64,000 bases of DNA from the NCBI RefSeq assembly GCF_000024965.1, contig NC_013531.1:24605-88604 (forward strand), given 5' to 3'. The stretch's first letter is position 1. Each line of letters opens with the position of its first letter. A program made the translations under genes and the position numbers. This document shows positions 51,257-59,388 of this stretch, in pieces. The DNA comes from Xylanimonas cellulosilytica DSM 15894 (GTDB taxonomy: Bacteria > Actinomycetota > Actinomycetes > Actinomycetales > Cellulomonadaceae). Below the pieces are notes generated by a model that saw nothing but the letters and a program-made list of their open reading frames with translations, was not told where the DNA came from and did not search any database.

Positions 51257-51757
51257 TTAGCGGGAGCCCGGGGCGGACGTCGTCACGGAGACCCGCCCTT
51301 CTGGACCACCGTCATGAACCACGACCACCGCGCACTCATTCAGCAGAGCCCCCGTACCGGTCAAGACACCCAGCGACGTCGCGGGTGAGATGACGGTCAC
51401 TCCGGCGACGACATCGCCGTCGACCTCGAGCGCTCGCGCCGACCACCGGGGCTCGGCGGCGCGTGCAGAGCGCACGAGGTCCCTCATCTCCTGCTTCTGC
51501 AGGTCGCGGACCATCGCTCTCGACAGGAACTCACCGCTGATCTGTCCGAGCACCAACTCTTCGAGATCTGCTGAGTCTCGGTACGTAGAGACGTACGCCC
51601 TAACACCGTCCAGCTCCCAGCGTTGGACGTTCTCCGGCACTGTGCCCGGCTGGTCATCGGACGCCCACGTGAACTCCTTACGCTGAAGGGTCACCCCGTC
51701 GATTGCGACCGACGAGAGCACCCAGGGCAACCGCGCCCCGTCCGTAGAACTGAGCAT
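51257..51757 (-). CDS. hypothetical protein
   Basis: 166 residues, soluble. WELDGVRAYVSTYRDSADLEELVL and VAGVTVISPATSLGVLTG suggest an alpha/beta fold. Start at 51757 after an AGAGGAAG ribosome site. Not recognised. Confidence 0.6.
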   Translation of the reverse strand: MLSSTDGARLPWVLSSVAIDGVTLQRKEFTWASDDQPGTVPENVQRWELDGVRAYVSTYRDSADLEELVLGQISGEFLSRAMVRDLQKQEMRDLVRSARAAEPRWSARALEVDGDVVAGVTVISPATSLGVLTGTGALLNECAVVVVHDGGPEGRVSVTTSAPGSR

Positions 51758-52001
51758 CAGCCACTTCCTCTTGGTCGTTTGACTCCCTGAACACACGTCC
51801 GCGCTTCAGATCCATGGTGGCCGTCTGTGATCTGAGCATCAAGCAGGCGCCGCGTTACGCAGTCCAACAGCCCGCTGCGGAGACGTCGACGCACGTCAGG
51901 CGGTGCGGCGGCGAGGGGGCGTGCCGGGAGGCGCCGCGGTGCATCTGATCCAATACACAGTGGAAGATCAGACATAACGACGGTTATCGGTCTATTTGGA
52001 C
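51758..52001. other. noncoding gap upstream of the SOS gene
   Basis: No gene seen. It ends in an AT-richer stretch with a TAAC-GACG-GTTA palindrome (51976-51987) before the -35 hexamer TTGGAC (51996-52001). Confidence 0.4.
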
Positions 52002-52017
52002 TCGAACATACGTTCGA
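52002..52017. promoter_or_regulatory. LexA (SOS) box inside a promoter spacer
   Basis: TCGAACATACGTTCGA, a perfect actinobacterial SOS box. It exactly fills the 16-bp spacer between TTGGAC (51996-52001) and TAGAAT (52018-52023), so LexA would block the promoter completely. The start point would fall at or next to the ATG at 52030, giving a leaderless mRNA. Confidence 0.88.
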
Positions 52018-52029
52018 TAGAATGGGCCG

Positions 52030-52326
52030 ATGAGCCGCCCCACCGGAAACACGCCGTTCCCTGAACGGGCGCGGACGCTCGCACCGAAGCAGTACGGCCT
52101 CCACGAGGATCCAGTGAGGCCATCGGAGCCGATCCCGGTGCGCGTGTGGCTCGTGACGGTGCGGGGTGACGAGTTCGAGACCGACGCCGTAGCGCTCGCC
52201 TGGACGCGCCGCGCCGTCAACGTCGAGTACATCGACAAGCACGGTCGCCGCGACTCCGCGTGGGTGTGGGCTGGCGCCGTCACCCGGCGGCCGCCGGCGT
52301 CGACGCTGCCGACCGTGAGTGGCTGA
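52030..52326 (+). CDS. SOS-regulated small protein
   Basis: 98 residues with a beta-type core (IPVRVWLVTVRGDEF, ALAWTRRAVNVEYI, SAWVWAGAVTRRP). A leftward relative with the same layout lies at 54135-54488, next to the second LexA box. No ribosome site, in keeping with a leaderless transcript. Function unknown; damage-induced expression is predicted from the perfect LexA box. Confidence 0.75.
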   Translation: MSRPTGNTPFPERARTLAPKQYGLHEDPVRPSEPIPVRVWLVTVRGDEFETDAVALAWTRRAVNVEYIDKHGRRDSAWVWAGAVTRRPPASTLPTVSG

Positions 52327-52356
52327 CGACACCGGACCCCACGGGACAGCCGGAGG

Positions 52357-52372
52357 TATAGACTGATCTATA
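52357..52372. promoter_or_regulatory. operator-like palindrome before the antitoxin gene
   Basis: TATAGA-CTGA-TCTATA, overlapping a -10-like TAGACT and lying just before the GGGAGGTGG ribosome site. A natural site for autorepression by the helix-turn-helix antitoxin. Confidence 0.55.
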
Positions 52373-52386
52373 GGGAGGTGGTTCGC

Positions 52387-52851
52387 ATGACAGTCATCGA
52401 GCCCGTAAGCGTTGAGCAGGTGCGCCGGCTGCGTCACCGCCAGGTGGTCGACCGGCTCGACGAGTTGCGGTCGCTGCGTCGACTGTCTGCGACGATGTCG
52501 CAGACGGCGCTGGCCAAGGCGTTGGCGATCACGCAGCCGACGGTCAACAGCGCGCTCAAGCGTGCGCAGCACATCCCCGACGTGCCCGAGGGGTTCTCTG
52601 GCGCGAGCCCGTACGAGATCGCCGAGCGGTACGCGGCCGGCCTGATCGACCGCGAGCAGCTGATCTACGAGCTGGCCCGGTTCCCGTACGCGCCGACCCC
52701 GACGACCGACGGCTACGACTGGCTGACTGCCGACGTGCCGAACACCGTTGGCGACGTCGGAGACGCGCTCGACGATGGGCTGATCGACGAGGACACCTAC
52801 GTGGCCATCCAGCAGCGCATCACCGACCACCGTCAGGGCCCGCGCCCGTGA
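52387..52851 (+). CDS. helix-turn-helix antitoxin-like protein
   Basis: 154 residues. ATMSQTALAKALAITQPTVNSALKRA is a clear helix-turn-helix; the second half is acidic and may bind the toxin (ELARFPYAPTPTTDGYDW). GGGAGGTGG ribosome site sets the start at 52387; a GTG at 52378 is possible. It overlaps the zeta-like toxin gene by GTGA. A DNA-binding antitoxin paired with a zeta kinase is a known type in Actinobacteria. Confidence 0.75.
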   Translation: MTVIEPVSVEQVRRLRHRQVVDRLDELRSLRRLSATMSQTALAKALAITQPTVNSALKRAQHIPDVPEGFSGASPYEIAERYAAGLIDREQLIYELARFPYAPTPTTDGYDWLTADVPNTVGDVGDALDDGLIDEDTYVAIQQRITDHRQGPRP

Positions 52852-53586
52852 CGGACGACGTCGACCCGACAAGCTCACACCGGGAGACCATCCGCGCGTT
52901 CTCCCGCCGAGGCGGCCCGCTCGACCCTGCCGGGCCCAACGCGACGACCGCGAACCCACACTGGTTCTTCGAGGGCGACGTTCGTCGGCGCACTCCGCAG
53001 CGCCGCGCGCTGCACAGGCGCCTGCTCGAGGAGGCACGTGCCGAGCACCCGACCGCACGGTTTGAGCGTCGCACGCTCGTGCTTGCCGGCCCGCCCGGAG
53101 CAGGAAAGTCCACCGTGCTGCGGGACGTGCTGGGTCTCGACCGTTCGGCGTGGGTGACGATCGACGCGGACGACTTCAAGCAGAAGCTGCTGCGCGAGGC
53201 CCTGGCCGATGGCACCTACGAGTCGTTCCTGAAGCCTGACGCCGTCAAGGAGCGCGAGCAGGCAGGTGAGCCGTTCTACCCGCTCGAGCTCGCCTCGCTC
53301 GTCCACGAGGAGTCGTCGTTCCTCGCCGTCCAGATGCGCCGTGAGGCGTTCGCTGACGGACTGAACGTCGTGATCGACTCGGTGCTGTCCAGCCCGGACA
53401 AGGCGGTGCAGCAGCAAGACCCGCCTGAGTCGACAAACCAACGCACTGGTTAGTACCGACCAGCGCCGCTACTACGTCTGCCATCGCCGCGGCGCACCTG
53501 CCCCTGACCAGGTCGCGCTCCTTGGGCAATATGACCTCGCGCCCTTGCTCGACGATCTCCTCGACGCCCTGCGCGAGTCCGCCTAA
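52848..53586 (+). pseudogene. zeta-toxin gene with internal deletion
   Basis: The first 190 codons give an intact kinase N-half: P-loop LAGPPGAGKST near residue 80 and WVTIDADDFKQKLL, ending near VVIDSVLSSPDKAVQ. The frame then breaks near 53405-53425. A different frame continues with ALVSTDQRRYYVCHRRG to LLDDLLDALRESA and a stop at 53586, the expected C-terminus. About 100 central residues, including basic residues needed for catalysis, are missing, so the toxin is probably dead. Confidence 0.75.
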
Positions 53587-53600
53587 CCAGAGGCGCGCGG

Positions 53601-54059
53601 CTACTGCGGCGGCCGCAGGGCCCCGGAGTCGTAGAGGTGCTGCATGTGCCGTGCAGTCAGCGGCACCGGCCTCTCGGTAGGCACGGCCGCGAGCTGGCGC
53701 ACGCGAGCGACCGACAGCCCGAGTGCGAGCGCGACCTCCCGCTGGGTCAGGCCGTCCTCGAGGAGGAACTGCACACCGAGTGCCAGCGCTTCCCTCGCGC
53801 GATCCGCGAGCTGCTGGAGCTGCTCCTGGAGAGCGCTGGCCGCCTCGAGGTGACCAACCGCGCGGCCAGTGAGTTCGGGATTCACGACGACGTCGACGTC
53901 GTCCAGGTCCGCTCCGGTGGCCTTCGCGACCTCTTCGCGCACGCGGGCGTGAGCATCGGTGAGACGAGTGCTCGTGACCTCGACCTCAGGCAGAGCGTCA
54001 CTGTGCAGCAGCCACCCCCCAGCGACCCGCCGGGCAACGAAGGTCAACGTGGCATCCAT
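53601..54059 (-). CDS. HicB-like/HTH antitoxin-type protein
   Basis: 152 residues. The N-terminal part (FVARRVAGGWLLHSDALPEVEV) resembles a HicB-type fold, followed by a helix-turn-helix (DGLTQREVALALGLSVARVRQL). Convergent with the broken zeta gene. A lone antitoxin or transcription regulator; no HicA toxin is beside it. Confidence 0.65.
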   Translation of the reverse strand: MDATLTFVARRVAGGWLLHSDALPEVEVTSTRLTDAHARVREEVAKATGADLDDVDVVVNPELTGRAVGHLEAASALQEQLQQLADRAREALALGVQFLLEDGLTQREVALALGLSVARVRQLAAVPTERPVPLTARHMQHLYDSGALRPPQ

Positions 54060-54134
54060 GAGTCGTCCAGGCTATCGGTGAGCACCGACCCCGCCGCAGG
54101 CGTCAGGCGCCCACCGACCACAGCAGCGCCAGCC

Positions 54135-54488
54135 TCATGACGCCTGCGGCGGCGCGCTCATCGGTCGAGTCTGCCGCGGCCGGCGGGGGAGCGTGCGGAA
54201 GACGTCGTCCGCGGAGAGCCAGCACACCAGCTCGTGAGCGTTACTCGGCGCGCCCGGCGCCTTGAGCATCACCATGACGAACCCCTCGGCCCACCGGATC
54301 GCGCGCCCAGGCAGCAGTTCTTCGTGGCTGTCCCACACCAGCCGCACGATCACCGGGATGTCGCCCTGCGGGCGCACCGGCACACGCGCCGGATTGCGCT
54401 CGTTCCGCGGCCTCGGCGCAGGCCAGTACGCCGCCGCTGGTAGCGGCGGCGGCAGCACAGGCTCACGCCGTCGCCCCTCACCGGTCAT
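54135..54488 (-). CDS. SOS-regulated small protein, relative of the 52030 protein
   Basis: 117 residues. A Pro/Arg-rich N-terminus, then IPVIVRLVWDSHEELLPGRAIRWAEGF (split by turns) and ELVCWLSADDVFRTLP, the same order of strands and Trp positions as the protein at 52030. It is divergent from the ImuA-like gene across one LexA box. A -10-like TACCAT lies seven bases before the ATG, so it may also be leaderless. Confidence 0.65.
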   Translation of the reverse strand: MTGEGRRREPVLPPPLPAAAYWPAPRPRNERNPARVPVRPQGDIPVIVRLVWDSHEELLPGRAIRWAEGFVMVMLKAPGAPSNAHELVCWLSADDVFRTLPRRPRQTRPMSAPPQAS

Positions 54489-54508
54489 CCCACAATGGTA
54501 GGCCGCAT

Positions 54509-54524
54509 CCGAACACCTGTTCGA
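54509..54524. promoter_or_regulatory. LexA (SOS) box between divergent genes
   Basis: CCGAACACCTGTTCGA differs at one base from TCGAAC-N4-GTTCGA. GATACT overlaps its right end and could be the -10 of the ImuA-like gene, whose ATG at 54535 would then be at the transcript start. Confidence 0.8.
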
Positions 54525-54534
54525 TACTTGGTCG

Positions 54535-55227
54535 ATGGGACAGGACCGTGCAGCAGCGCTCGACGCCGCACGCACGCTCCTCCGCCAAGCCGAACAGCGC
54601 GTCGGCGTCACCTCCCACGACCCCCAACCCATCACTGCCACCACACCACGAACCGGCGGCCTCGAGCTCCTGCTCCCCACCGGCCTCCCCACCGGCGCCG
54701 CCTGCACCATCACCGGCTCCACCACCCTCCTGCTCATGGCGCTCGCGGCCGCCCAGAGCGCCGAGCGTTGGGTCGCGTTCGTCGGCATGCCCGCGCTCGG
54801 GATGATCGCCGTCCACGAGGCCGGCATCGACCTGCGCCGAGTCGCGCACATTCCCGACGTCGCTGGGAACGGCACCGCGGTCGTGGCGGCCCTGCTCGAC
54901 GGCGTCGGCCACGTCGTCGTCGGACCGGCATGCCCGCTGGCGCCTGCGGACCGCCGACGCCTCCTTGCCCGAGCTCGCGAACGAGACACCACCCTCGTGG
55001 CCACCTACCCATGGGAAGGCACCGCGCTGACGCTCGAGGCGCAACGCACCGCCTGGACGGGTGCCGAACGCGGCGACTACTGGCTACGCGAGGCGCGCTG
55101 GGACGTCCTGCGCCGTAGCAAGGCCGACGGGCCCGGAGCACGGTTCACGATCCACCGCGGCGCCGCCGGCGAACTCACCGTCGAGCAGCCGGCGCCCGGG
55201 CTGCGCCTCGTCACGGGCGTGGCCTAG
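54535..55227 (+). CDS. ImuA-like RecA-fold protein of SOS mutagenesis
   Basis: 230 residues. LELLLPTGLPTGAACTITGS, VAFVGMPALGMIAVHEAGIDL and LLDGVGHVVVGPACPLAPADRRRL follow the pattern of actinobacterial ImuA proteins, which carry a degenerate RecA core without a working P-loop. ImuA acts with ImuB and DnaE2 in error-prone repair; neither partner is in the window. A GCAGCAG-TG-CTGCTGC hairpin lies just after the gene. Confidence 0.75.
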   Translation: MGQDRAAALDAARTLLRQAEQRVGVTSHDPQPITATTPRTGGLELLLPTGLPTGAACTITGSTTLLLMALAAAQSAERWVAFVGMPALGMIAVHEAGIDLRRVAHIPDVAGNGTAVVAALLDGVGHVVVGPACPLAPADRRRLLARARERDTTLVATYPWEGTALTLEAQRTAWTGAERGDYWLREARWDVLRRSKADGPGARFTIHRGAAGELTVEQPAPGLRLVTGVA

Positions 55228-55466
55228 CCGCCGAAGACCCGCAGCAGTGCTGCTGCCTCGCTATCACCGCGGCGCTCGCGGCGAAGCGAGCGTCACTGCA
55301 GTGCTCCGTGCAGCTCGCGGTCGACGAGCGCCGAGACGCGCGCACATAGCCGACAGGCGGCCCGCCGGATCAGCCTCTCCCGCCATCCCACATGGGAGTT
55401 GGTGGCTGCAACCTCAGGCCGCCCTGTCAGAGCACTAACCGCAACCTCAGTGTCAGGAGACACACG

Positions 55467-55866
55467 ATGGCAACCTTCGCCGACTGCTACCTGCCCGCCG
55501 TTCAGACTGGCCGCTGGGCCACGGTCGAGATCAGGCGTTCGACCCCACACGGGCGTCCTGTGCATCACTCTCGACAGCGCCCTTGCTGCCGTCGCTTGGT
55601 GCTCGCCCCACGGCATCGACGGCGACTGCACGACCGCGTATGAGGAGGTCCATGGCGCCCTGCGTGAGGAGCACAGTCTCACGTTCTCGCCGGCCGACTT
55701 CCTCTACGACCCGGAAGACGACGGCTGGTTCCGCTCGCACCTGGAGCCCTGGTCCATCCATGTGACCGGAGAGGAGCGGCTGCCCTCGGTAATCGCGGCC
55801 CTGCACCGGTGCGACTACACCGTCGAGGTCGTTCGTCACGAGGCGCCAGTTCTGGGTGCCTGGTGA
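55467..55866 (+). pseudogene. frameshifted hypothetical gene
   Basis: From the ATG at 55467 (GGAGA ribosome site) the frame gives MATFADCYLPAVQTGRWATVEI. Near 55535-55555 good coding sequence moves to another frame, which continues with VLCITLDSALAAVAWCSPHG to HEAPVLGAW and a stop at 55866. A single-base change would restore a protein of about 132 residues. It is a real frameshift, programmed shift or sequencing error. Not recognised. Confidence 0.6.
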
Positions 55867-55991
55867 CCCTCGGTGCGGGCCGGGCGAACGCTGACCCGGC
55901 CCGCACCGATTCATTGATAGCGAGTCGCGGGTGAGCTGCGTTCCCAGCCAACCGACGCCGCCCAATCGACAGCCGGCGCCTACCATCCGGC

Positions 55992-56162
55992 ATGCACGTC
56001 ATCGCCGTCATCGAACCGATCCCGGACGACACCAACTCAGCGCCTGCCGAGTCCCGCGAGATCTCCGTCGACGCCCAGGAGTTCCAGGAGGGCTACGACA
56101 GGCTCAAGGGCCAGGTCCCCGAGGGCTGGCGGATCAGCCACGTCCGCCGCGACGCGTACTGA
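55992..56162 (+). CDS. small hypothetical protein
   Basis: 56 residues beginning MHVIAVIEPIPDD and ending WRISHVRRDAY. TACCAT lies five bases before the ATG, so the mRNA may be leaderless. Its 3' end overlaps a leftward small gene by 29 bases. Not recognised. Confidence 0.55.
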   Translation: MHVIAVIEPIPDDTNSAPAESREISVDAQEFQEGYDRLKGQVPEGWRISHVRRDAY

Positions 56163-56313
56163 CCGCCCACCTCGAGGCGTTCGTCGCGTCCGGACGCGCT
56201 CGAACCCGTGCTCGACCTCTGACAGGCGTCGGGTCTTGGACGAGGATCCGGCGCACCTCCCAGCCCTCGTCGGCGTGCCGGAGGGTCACGAGTGTTTCAC
56301 CGCATTCGCTCAC
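56134..56313 (-). CDS. small hypothetical protein (coupled)
   Basis: 59 residues, GTG start overlapping the stop of the 56310-56462 gene (TGGTGA). CGETLVTLRHADEGWEVRRILV is protein-like; the last 30 residues are Arg-rich and overlap an opposite gene, so the end is doubtful. Confidence 0.4.
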   Translation of the reverse strand: MSECGETLVTLRHADEGWEVRRILVQDPTPVRGRARVRARPDATNASRWAVSTRRGGRG

Positions 56314-56462
56314 CACTCGACGTCGCCTTGGGCCAGCATCACCTCGGCGAGCTCGCGTGCTTTGGCGCGCAGCACGGGATCCAGCGCGGGCCGCTCGGGC
56401 CAGCGCCCCGCGACCTGGAAGAACATCGCGTCCATCTCCGCCAGCCCCTCGACATCGAACAT
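56310..56462 (-). CDS. small hypothetical protein
   Basis: 50 residues, beginning MFDVEGLAEMDAMFFQVAG and ending EVMLAQGDVEW; helical and acidic. Coupled to the next leftward small gene. Not recognised. Confidence 0.5.
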   Translation of the reverse strand: MFDVEGLAEMDAMFFQVAGRWPERPALDPVLRAKARELAEVMLAQGDVEW

Positions 56463-56571
56463 TCCGCCACGGTAGAGGGCTGCGCGTGGAGCCGTCCTCG
56501 GTCATCCACAGGGAGTGGCGAGCCGATGCCGAAGTGGCTCTCTGGTCGCCTCGGAGAACGAGCGTGTGAGG

Positions 56572-57282
56572 TCACTCCACCGAGCGGACGAGCTCGGGCC
56601 CGTTGTTGCGTACGTTGCCGACTGCGACGCCGACCTTCACCGGCATGAGGTGCGGCTCGGGGATCCGCGCGATCAGCGCGTCGACGTCGTCGGCGTCGGT
56701 CAGCCCAGGGTCGAGCCACTCGCCCCACAGCTCGCCCGGCAGGAGCAGCGGCGACCGGTCGTGGATGTGGCCGAGCGTGTCGGTCGCGTCCGTGGTGATC
56801 ACGGCCATCGACCACAGCCACCGATCCGGCGCGTCGTCGCCCTTGGCCGGGTCACGCCACAGCTCGTACAGCCCAGCTGCGGCCAGCGGTGCCCCGTCCG
56901 GGTCCGTCAGGTAGAAGGGCTGCTTGCGACCCCTCCCGGACTCGGGCGCCTGCCATTCGAAGTAGCCGTCCATCGGGACGATGAGCCGGCGGCGGGCGGC
57001 TGCCCGGCGGAAGGCCGGCTTCTCGGTGATCGTCTCGACGCGCGCGTTGATCATCCGCGACCCGATCTTCGGATCCTTTGCCCACGACGGCACCAGACCC
57101 CAGTGCACCGTGCGCAGCTGCCGGGCCATCTGCCCGGACTCCTCACGCTCGAGGACTACCCGCACGTCCTGGGTCGGGGCCACGTTCCACGACGGGCCGA
57201 GGTCCTCGCCCACGAGCTCGGCCACACGGAACCGATCGGCGATCTCCTGGTCACGTCGCGCACTGGCGTACCTGCCGCACAT
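56572..57282 (-). CDS. SRAP/HMCES-like SOS response-associated protein (YedK family)
   Basis: 236 residues beginning MCGRYAS, with the catalytic Cys at position 2 that covalently traps abasic sites in single-stranded DNA. Other family marks are WNVAPTQDVRVV, WGLVPSWAKD, NARVETI and MDGYFEW, with HDRSPLLL near the end (catalytic His). An AGGTGAG ribosome site sets the start. It stands in the repair-related part of the window but I see no LexA box directly before it. Confidence 0.9.
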   Translation of the reverse strand: MCGRYASARRDQEIADRFRVAELVGEDLGPSWNVAPTQDVRVVLEREESGQMARQLRTVHWGLVPSWAKDPKIGSRMINARVETITEKPAFRRAAARRRLIVPMDGYFEWQAPESGRGRKQPFYLTDPDGAPLAAAGLYELWRDPAKGDDAPDRWLWSMAVITTDATDTLGHIHDRSPLLLPGELWGEWLDPGLTDADDVDALIARIPEPHLMPVKVGVAVGNVRNNGPELVRSVE

Positions 57283-57337
57283 GGCCGTCAGTCTCACCTG
57301 CCGACGCCCGCTGGGCGATCCCGCGCGCGTTCGCCCG

Positions 57338-58045
57338 CTACGCCGAGCGCCGCAGACAGGAGTGCTGATTGCCGTCGGCCGGGAGCTCAGGCACCCCTTC
57401 CCAGGCGCGCGCATCGGCGGCCCGCCCGGTCAGCTTGCAGCCCGCCGCGTGCCAGACCCCGGCCGGCTGGTCGGCACCCTGCCGGTCACGGAATGCTCGC
57501 TTGCGGACGAACTGGCCCTTGAGGGCGATCGCCTCGATCATGCGCTCCGGGGCCGAGGCATCGTTGGGCACCTGGTGCGGCGCCGGCAGGCCGCCGGCCC
57601 TGCACTCGCTGCACAGGCGTCCGTCGTCGGGCAGGGTGTTCGCCCCCTCCCAGAGGTCGGGCAGGTGGGCTTCGGCGACCCAGCGGCAGTCGTTCGCATG
57701 CCACGGACCTGGCCCTCGACCCGCGATCGCTCGGCTCCGGACGTACGTCCCAAGCTTGGCGATCGCAGACTGGTTCTCGCGGCGAGCGGTGACCTGTGCG
57801 GCGACTTCTTCGGGGTTCTCGATGTAGTCCCGAAGCCACCAGGCGACATGCTCAGCGTTGGGGCCGGACATCTCCGCGAGGTCAGCAGCGCGGGACAGCG
57901 CGCCGGTTGCGACGTCGGGAACGGCGCTCACGATGTAGCGCACGACCTCGGCCCAGCTGCGCACCCGCGTCCCGAACTCGCGGCGCAGCTCCGTCGAGAG
58001 TTGCTCGACGTCGGCATCGCTCAGAACGCCATCAGGACTGGTCAT
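57338..58045 (-). CDS. hypothetical protein with two Cys/His knuckles
   Basis: 235 residues. The N-terminal half is helical (ADVEQLSTELRREFGTRVRSW). The C-terminal half holds two similar units, WHANDCRWV...LCSEC and WHAAGCKLT...HSC, that may each bind a metal. A start at 58057 is also possible. Not recognised. Divergent from the MoxR island. Confidence 0.6.
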   Translation of the reverse strand: MTSPDGVLSDADVEQLSTELRREFGTRVRSWAEVVRYIVSAVPDVATGALSRAADLAEMSGPNAEHVAWWLRDYIENPEEVAAQVTARRENQSAIAKLGTYVRSRAIAGRGPGPWHANDCRWVAEAHLPDLWEGANTLPDDGRLCSECRAGGLPAPHQVPNDASAPERMIEAIALKGQFVRKRAFRDRQGADQPAGVWHAAGCKLTGRAADARAWEGVPELPADGNQHSCLRRSA

Positions 58046-58149
58046 GGCAGGAATCATCGCGCATCGCGGCTGATCCCCGGCGTCGCTCTCGCGCACGGTG
58101 CAACGGCCGTCGTTCGGCGGGTAACCGACAGCCCTGAGCTCGTGGCCAC

Positions 58150-58284
58150 GGGGCCGGGCGGCATGGGGTCCCGGAGGGGCGCGGCCGGCGGTGTCGGGCG
58201 TGGGTGCTGGTGCGTAGCGTCGGTGACGACCAACCACCACGGCGGACTGACCACCCGCCACGAGACTCCGATCGGAGTTCCACC
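58150..58284 (+). promoter_or_regulatory. hairpin-promoter-leader module, copy 1 (MoxR unit)
   Basis: GGGCGGCATGGGGT at 58156-58169, then CGTAGCGTC (58213-58221; TAGCGT is -10-like), then ACCAACCACCACGGCGG and CTGACCACCCGCC up to the gene. A GTG at 58223 opens a 21-codon frame (MTTNHHGGLTTR...) whose TGA overlaps the MoxR ATG, so a coupled leader peptide is possible. Confidence 0.65.
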
Positions 58285-59388
58285 ATGAGCGACCTCGCTA
58301 CGACCGTGACCGTGATCGACGCCTGCGGGCGTGCCGGTGTGCCCGTCCTGCTGCTGTCCGACCCTGGCATGGGCAAGTCGTCCCTGGTGCGCGGCCTGGC
58401 CGCTGCCGAGGGCGTGCCCTGCGAGACGGTGCTGGGGTCGGTGCGCGAACCGGCCGACGTAGCCGGGCTGCCCGTCGTCACCGACACCGGCGTCGTGCTG
58501 TCCCCGCCCGCCTGGGCGCGCCGCCTGGCCGATGCCGAGGCCGGATACCTGTTCCTGGACGAGTTGACGACCTGCCCGCCCGCCGTACAGGCAGCGATGC
58601 TCGCCGTCGCGCTCGACCGCGTGGTGGGCGACCTGACCCTGCCGGGCGGGGTGCGCGTGGTGGCCGGGGCAAACCCGCCCGACCGTGCCGCTGACGGCTG
58701 GGAGATGAGCCCGCCGCTGGCGAACCGCTTCTGCCACGTCCAGTTCGCACCCTCCGTGGACGACTGGCTCGACGGCATGACGGTGGGCTGGGCCGCGCCG
58801 CCCGCCTCCCGTGCGATCACCGCCGACCCGACCCGCGCCGAGACGATCAAGGCGCTGGTGACCGGGTTCATCCGGCTCAAGCCTGAGCACCTGCACACCT
58901 TCCCGCGCACCGCCGAGGGCACGGGCGGGCCGTGGCCGTCGCGGCGCGTGTGGGCCATGCTCGCCGCCGCGCTCGCCAACGTCCGCGACGACGACGCCGC
59001 CGCCCGCCAGGCGATCACCTTTGGGCTGGTCGGGGAGGGCGTCGGCGTCGAGTTCCTGGTCTGGTGCGACCAGGCCGACCTGCCCGACCCCGCCGCCGTG
59101 CTGGACGACCCGGCCCTGGTGGACTGGACCGGGCGCCCCGACCGCGTGTGGGCCGTGCTGTCGGCCGTCGTGGGCTGGGCTGCCAGCGCCGGGAGCGTCG
59201 ACGCCTGGCGCAAGGCGTGGGGGCCGCTGCTGGCCGCCGCCGAGGCCGGTGCGCCCGACGTGGCCGCCGCTGCCGCCCGCCCACTGGCCGCGTGCCGCCC
59301 CGCCGCCGCTCGCGTCCCTGCCGCCGTTCGGGACAAGTTCAAGCCCGTCCTCGACGCGGCCGGGCTGACCGGGCAGGCCGTGGCATGA
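58285..59388 (+). CDS. MoxR-type AAA ATPase
   Basis: 367 residues. P-loop SDPGMGKSS near residue 25, Walker B YLFLDELTT near 88, and a sensor-type GANPPD near 130; the C-terminal part is helical. MoxR ATPases act as chaperones for VWA-domain partners. It overlaps the metalloprotease/VWA gene by ATGA, the classic MoxR-VWA pairing. Confidence 0.85.
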   Translation: MSDLATTVTVIDACGRAGVPVLLLSDPGMGKSSLVRGLAAAEGVPCETVLGSVREPADVAGLPVVTDTGVVLSPPAWARRLADAEAGYLFLDELTTCPPAVQAAMLAVALDRVVGDLTLPGGVRVVAGANPPDRAADGWEMSPPLANRFCHVQFAPSVDDWLDGMTVGWAAPPASRAITADPTRAETIKALVTGFIRLKPEHLHTFPRTAEGTGGPWPSRRVWAMLAAALANVRDDDAAARQAITFGLVGEGVGVEFLVWCDQADLPDPAAVLDDPALVDWTGRPDRVWAVLSAVVGWAASAGSVDAWRKAWGPLLAAAEAGAPDVAAAAARPLAACRPAAARVPAAVRDKFKPVLDAAGLTGQAVA

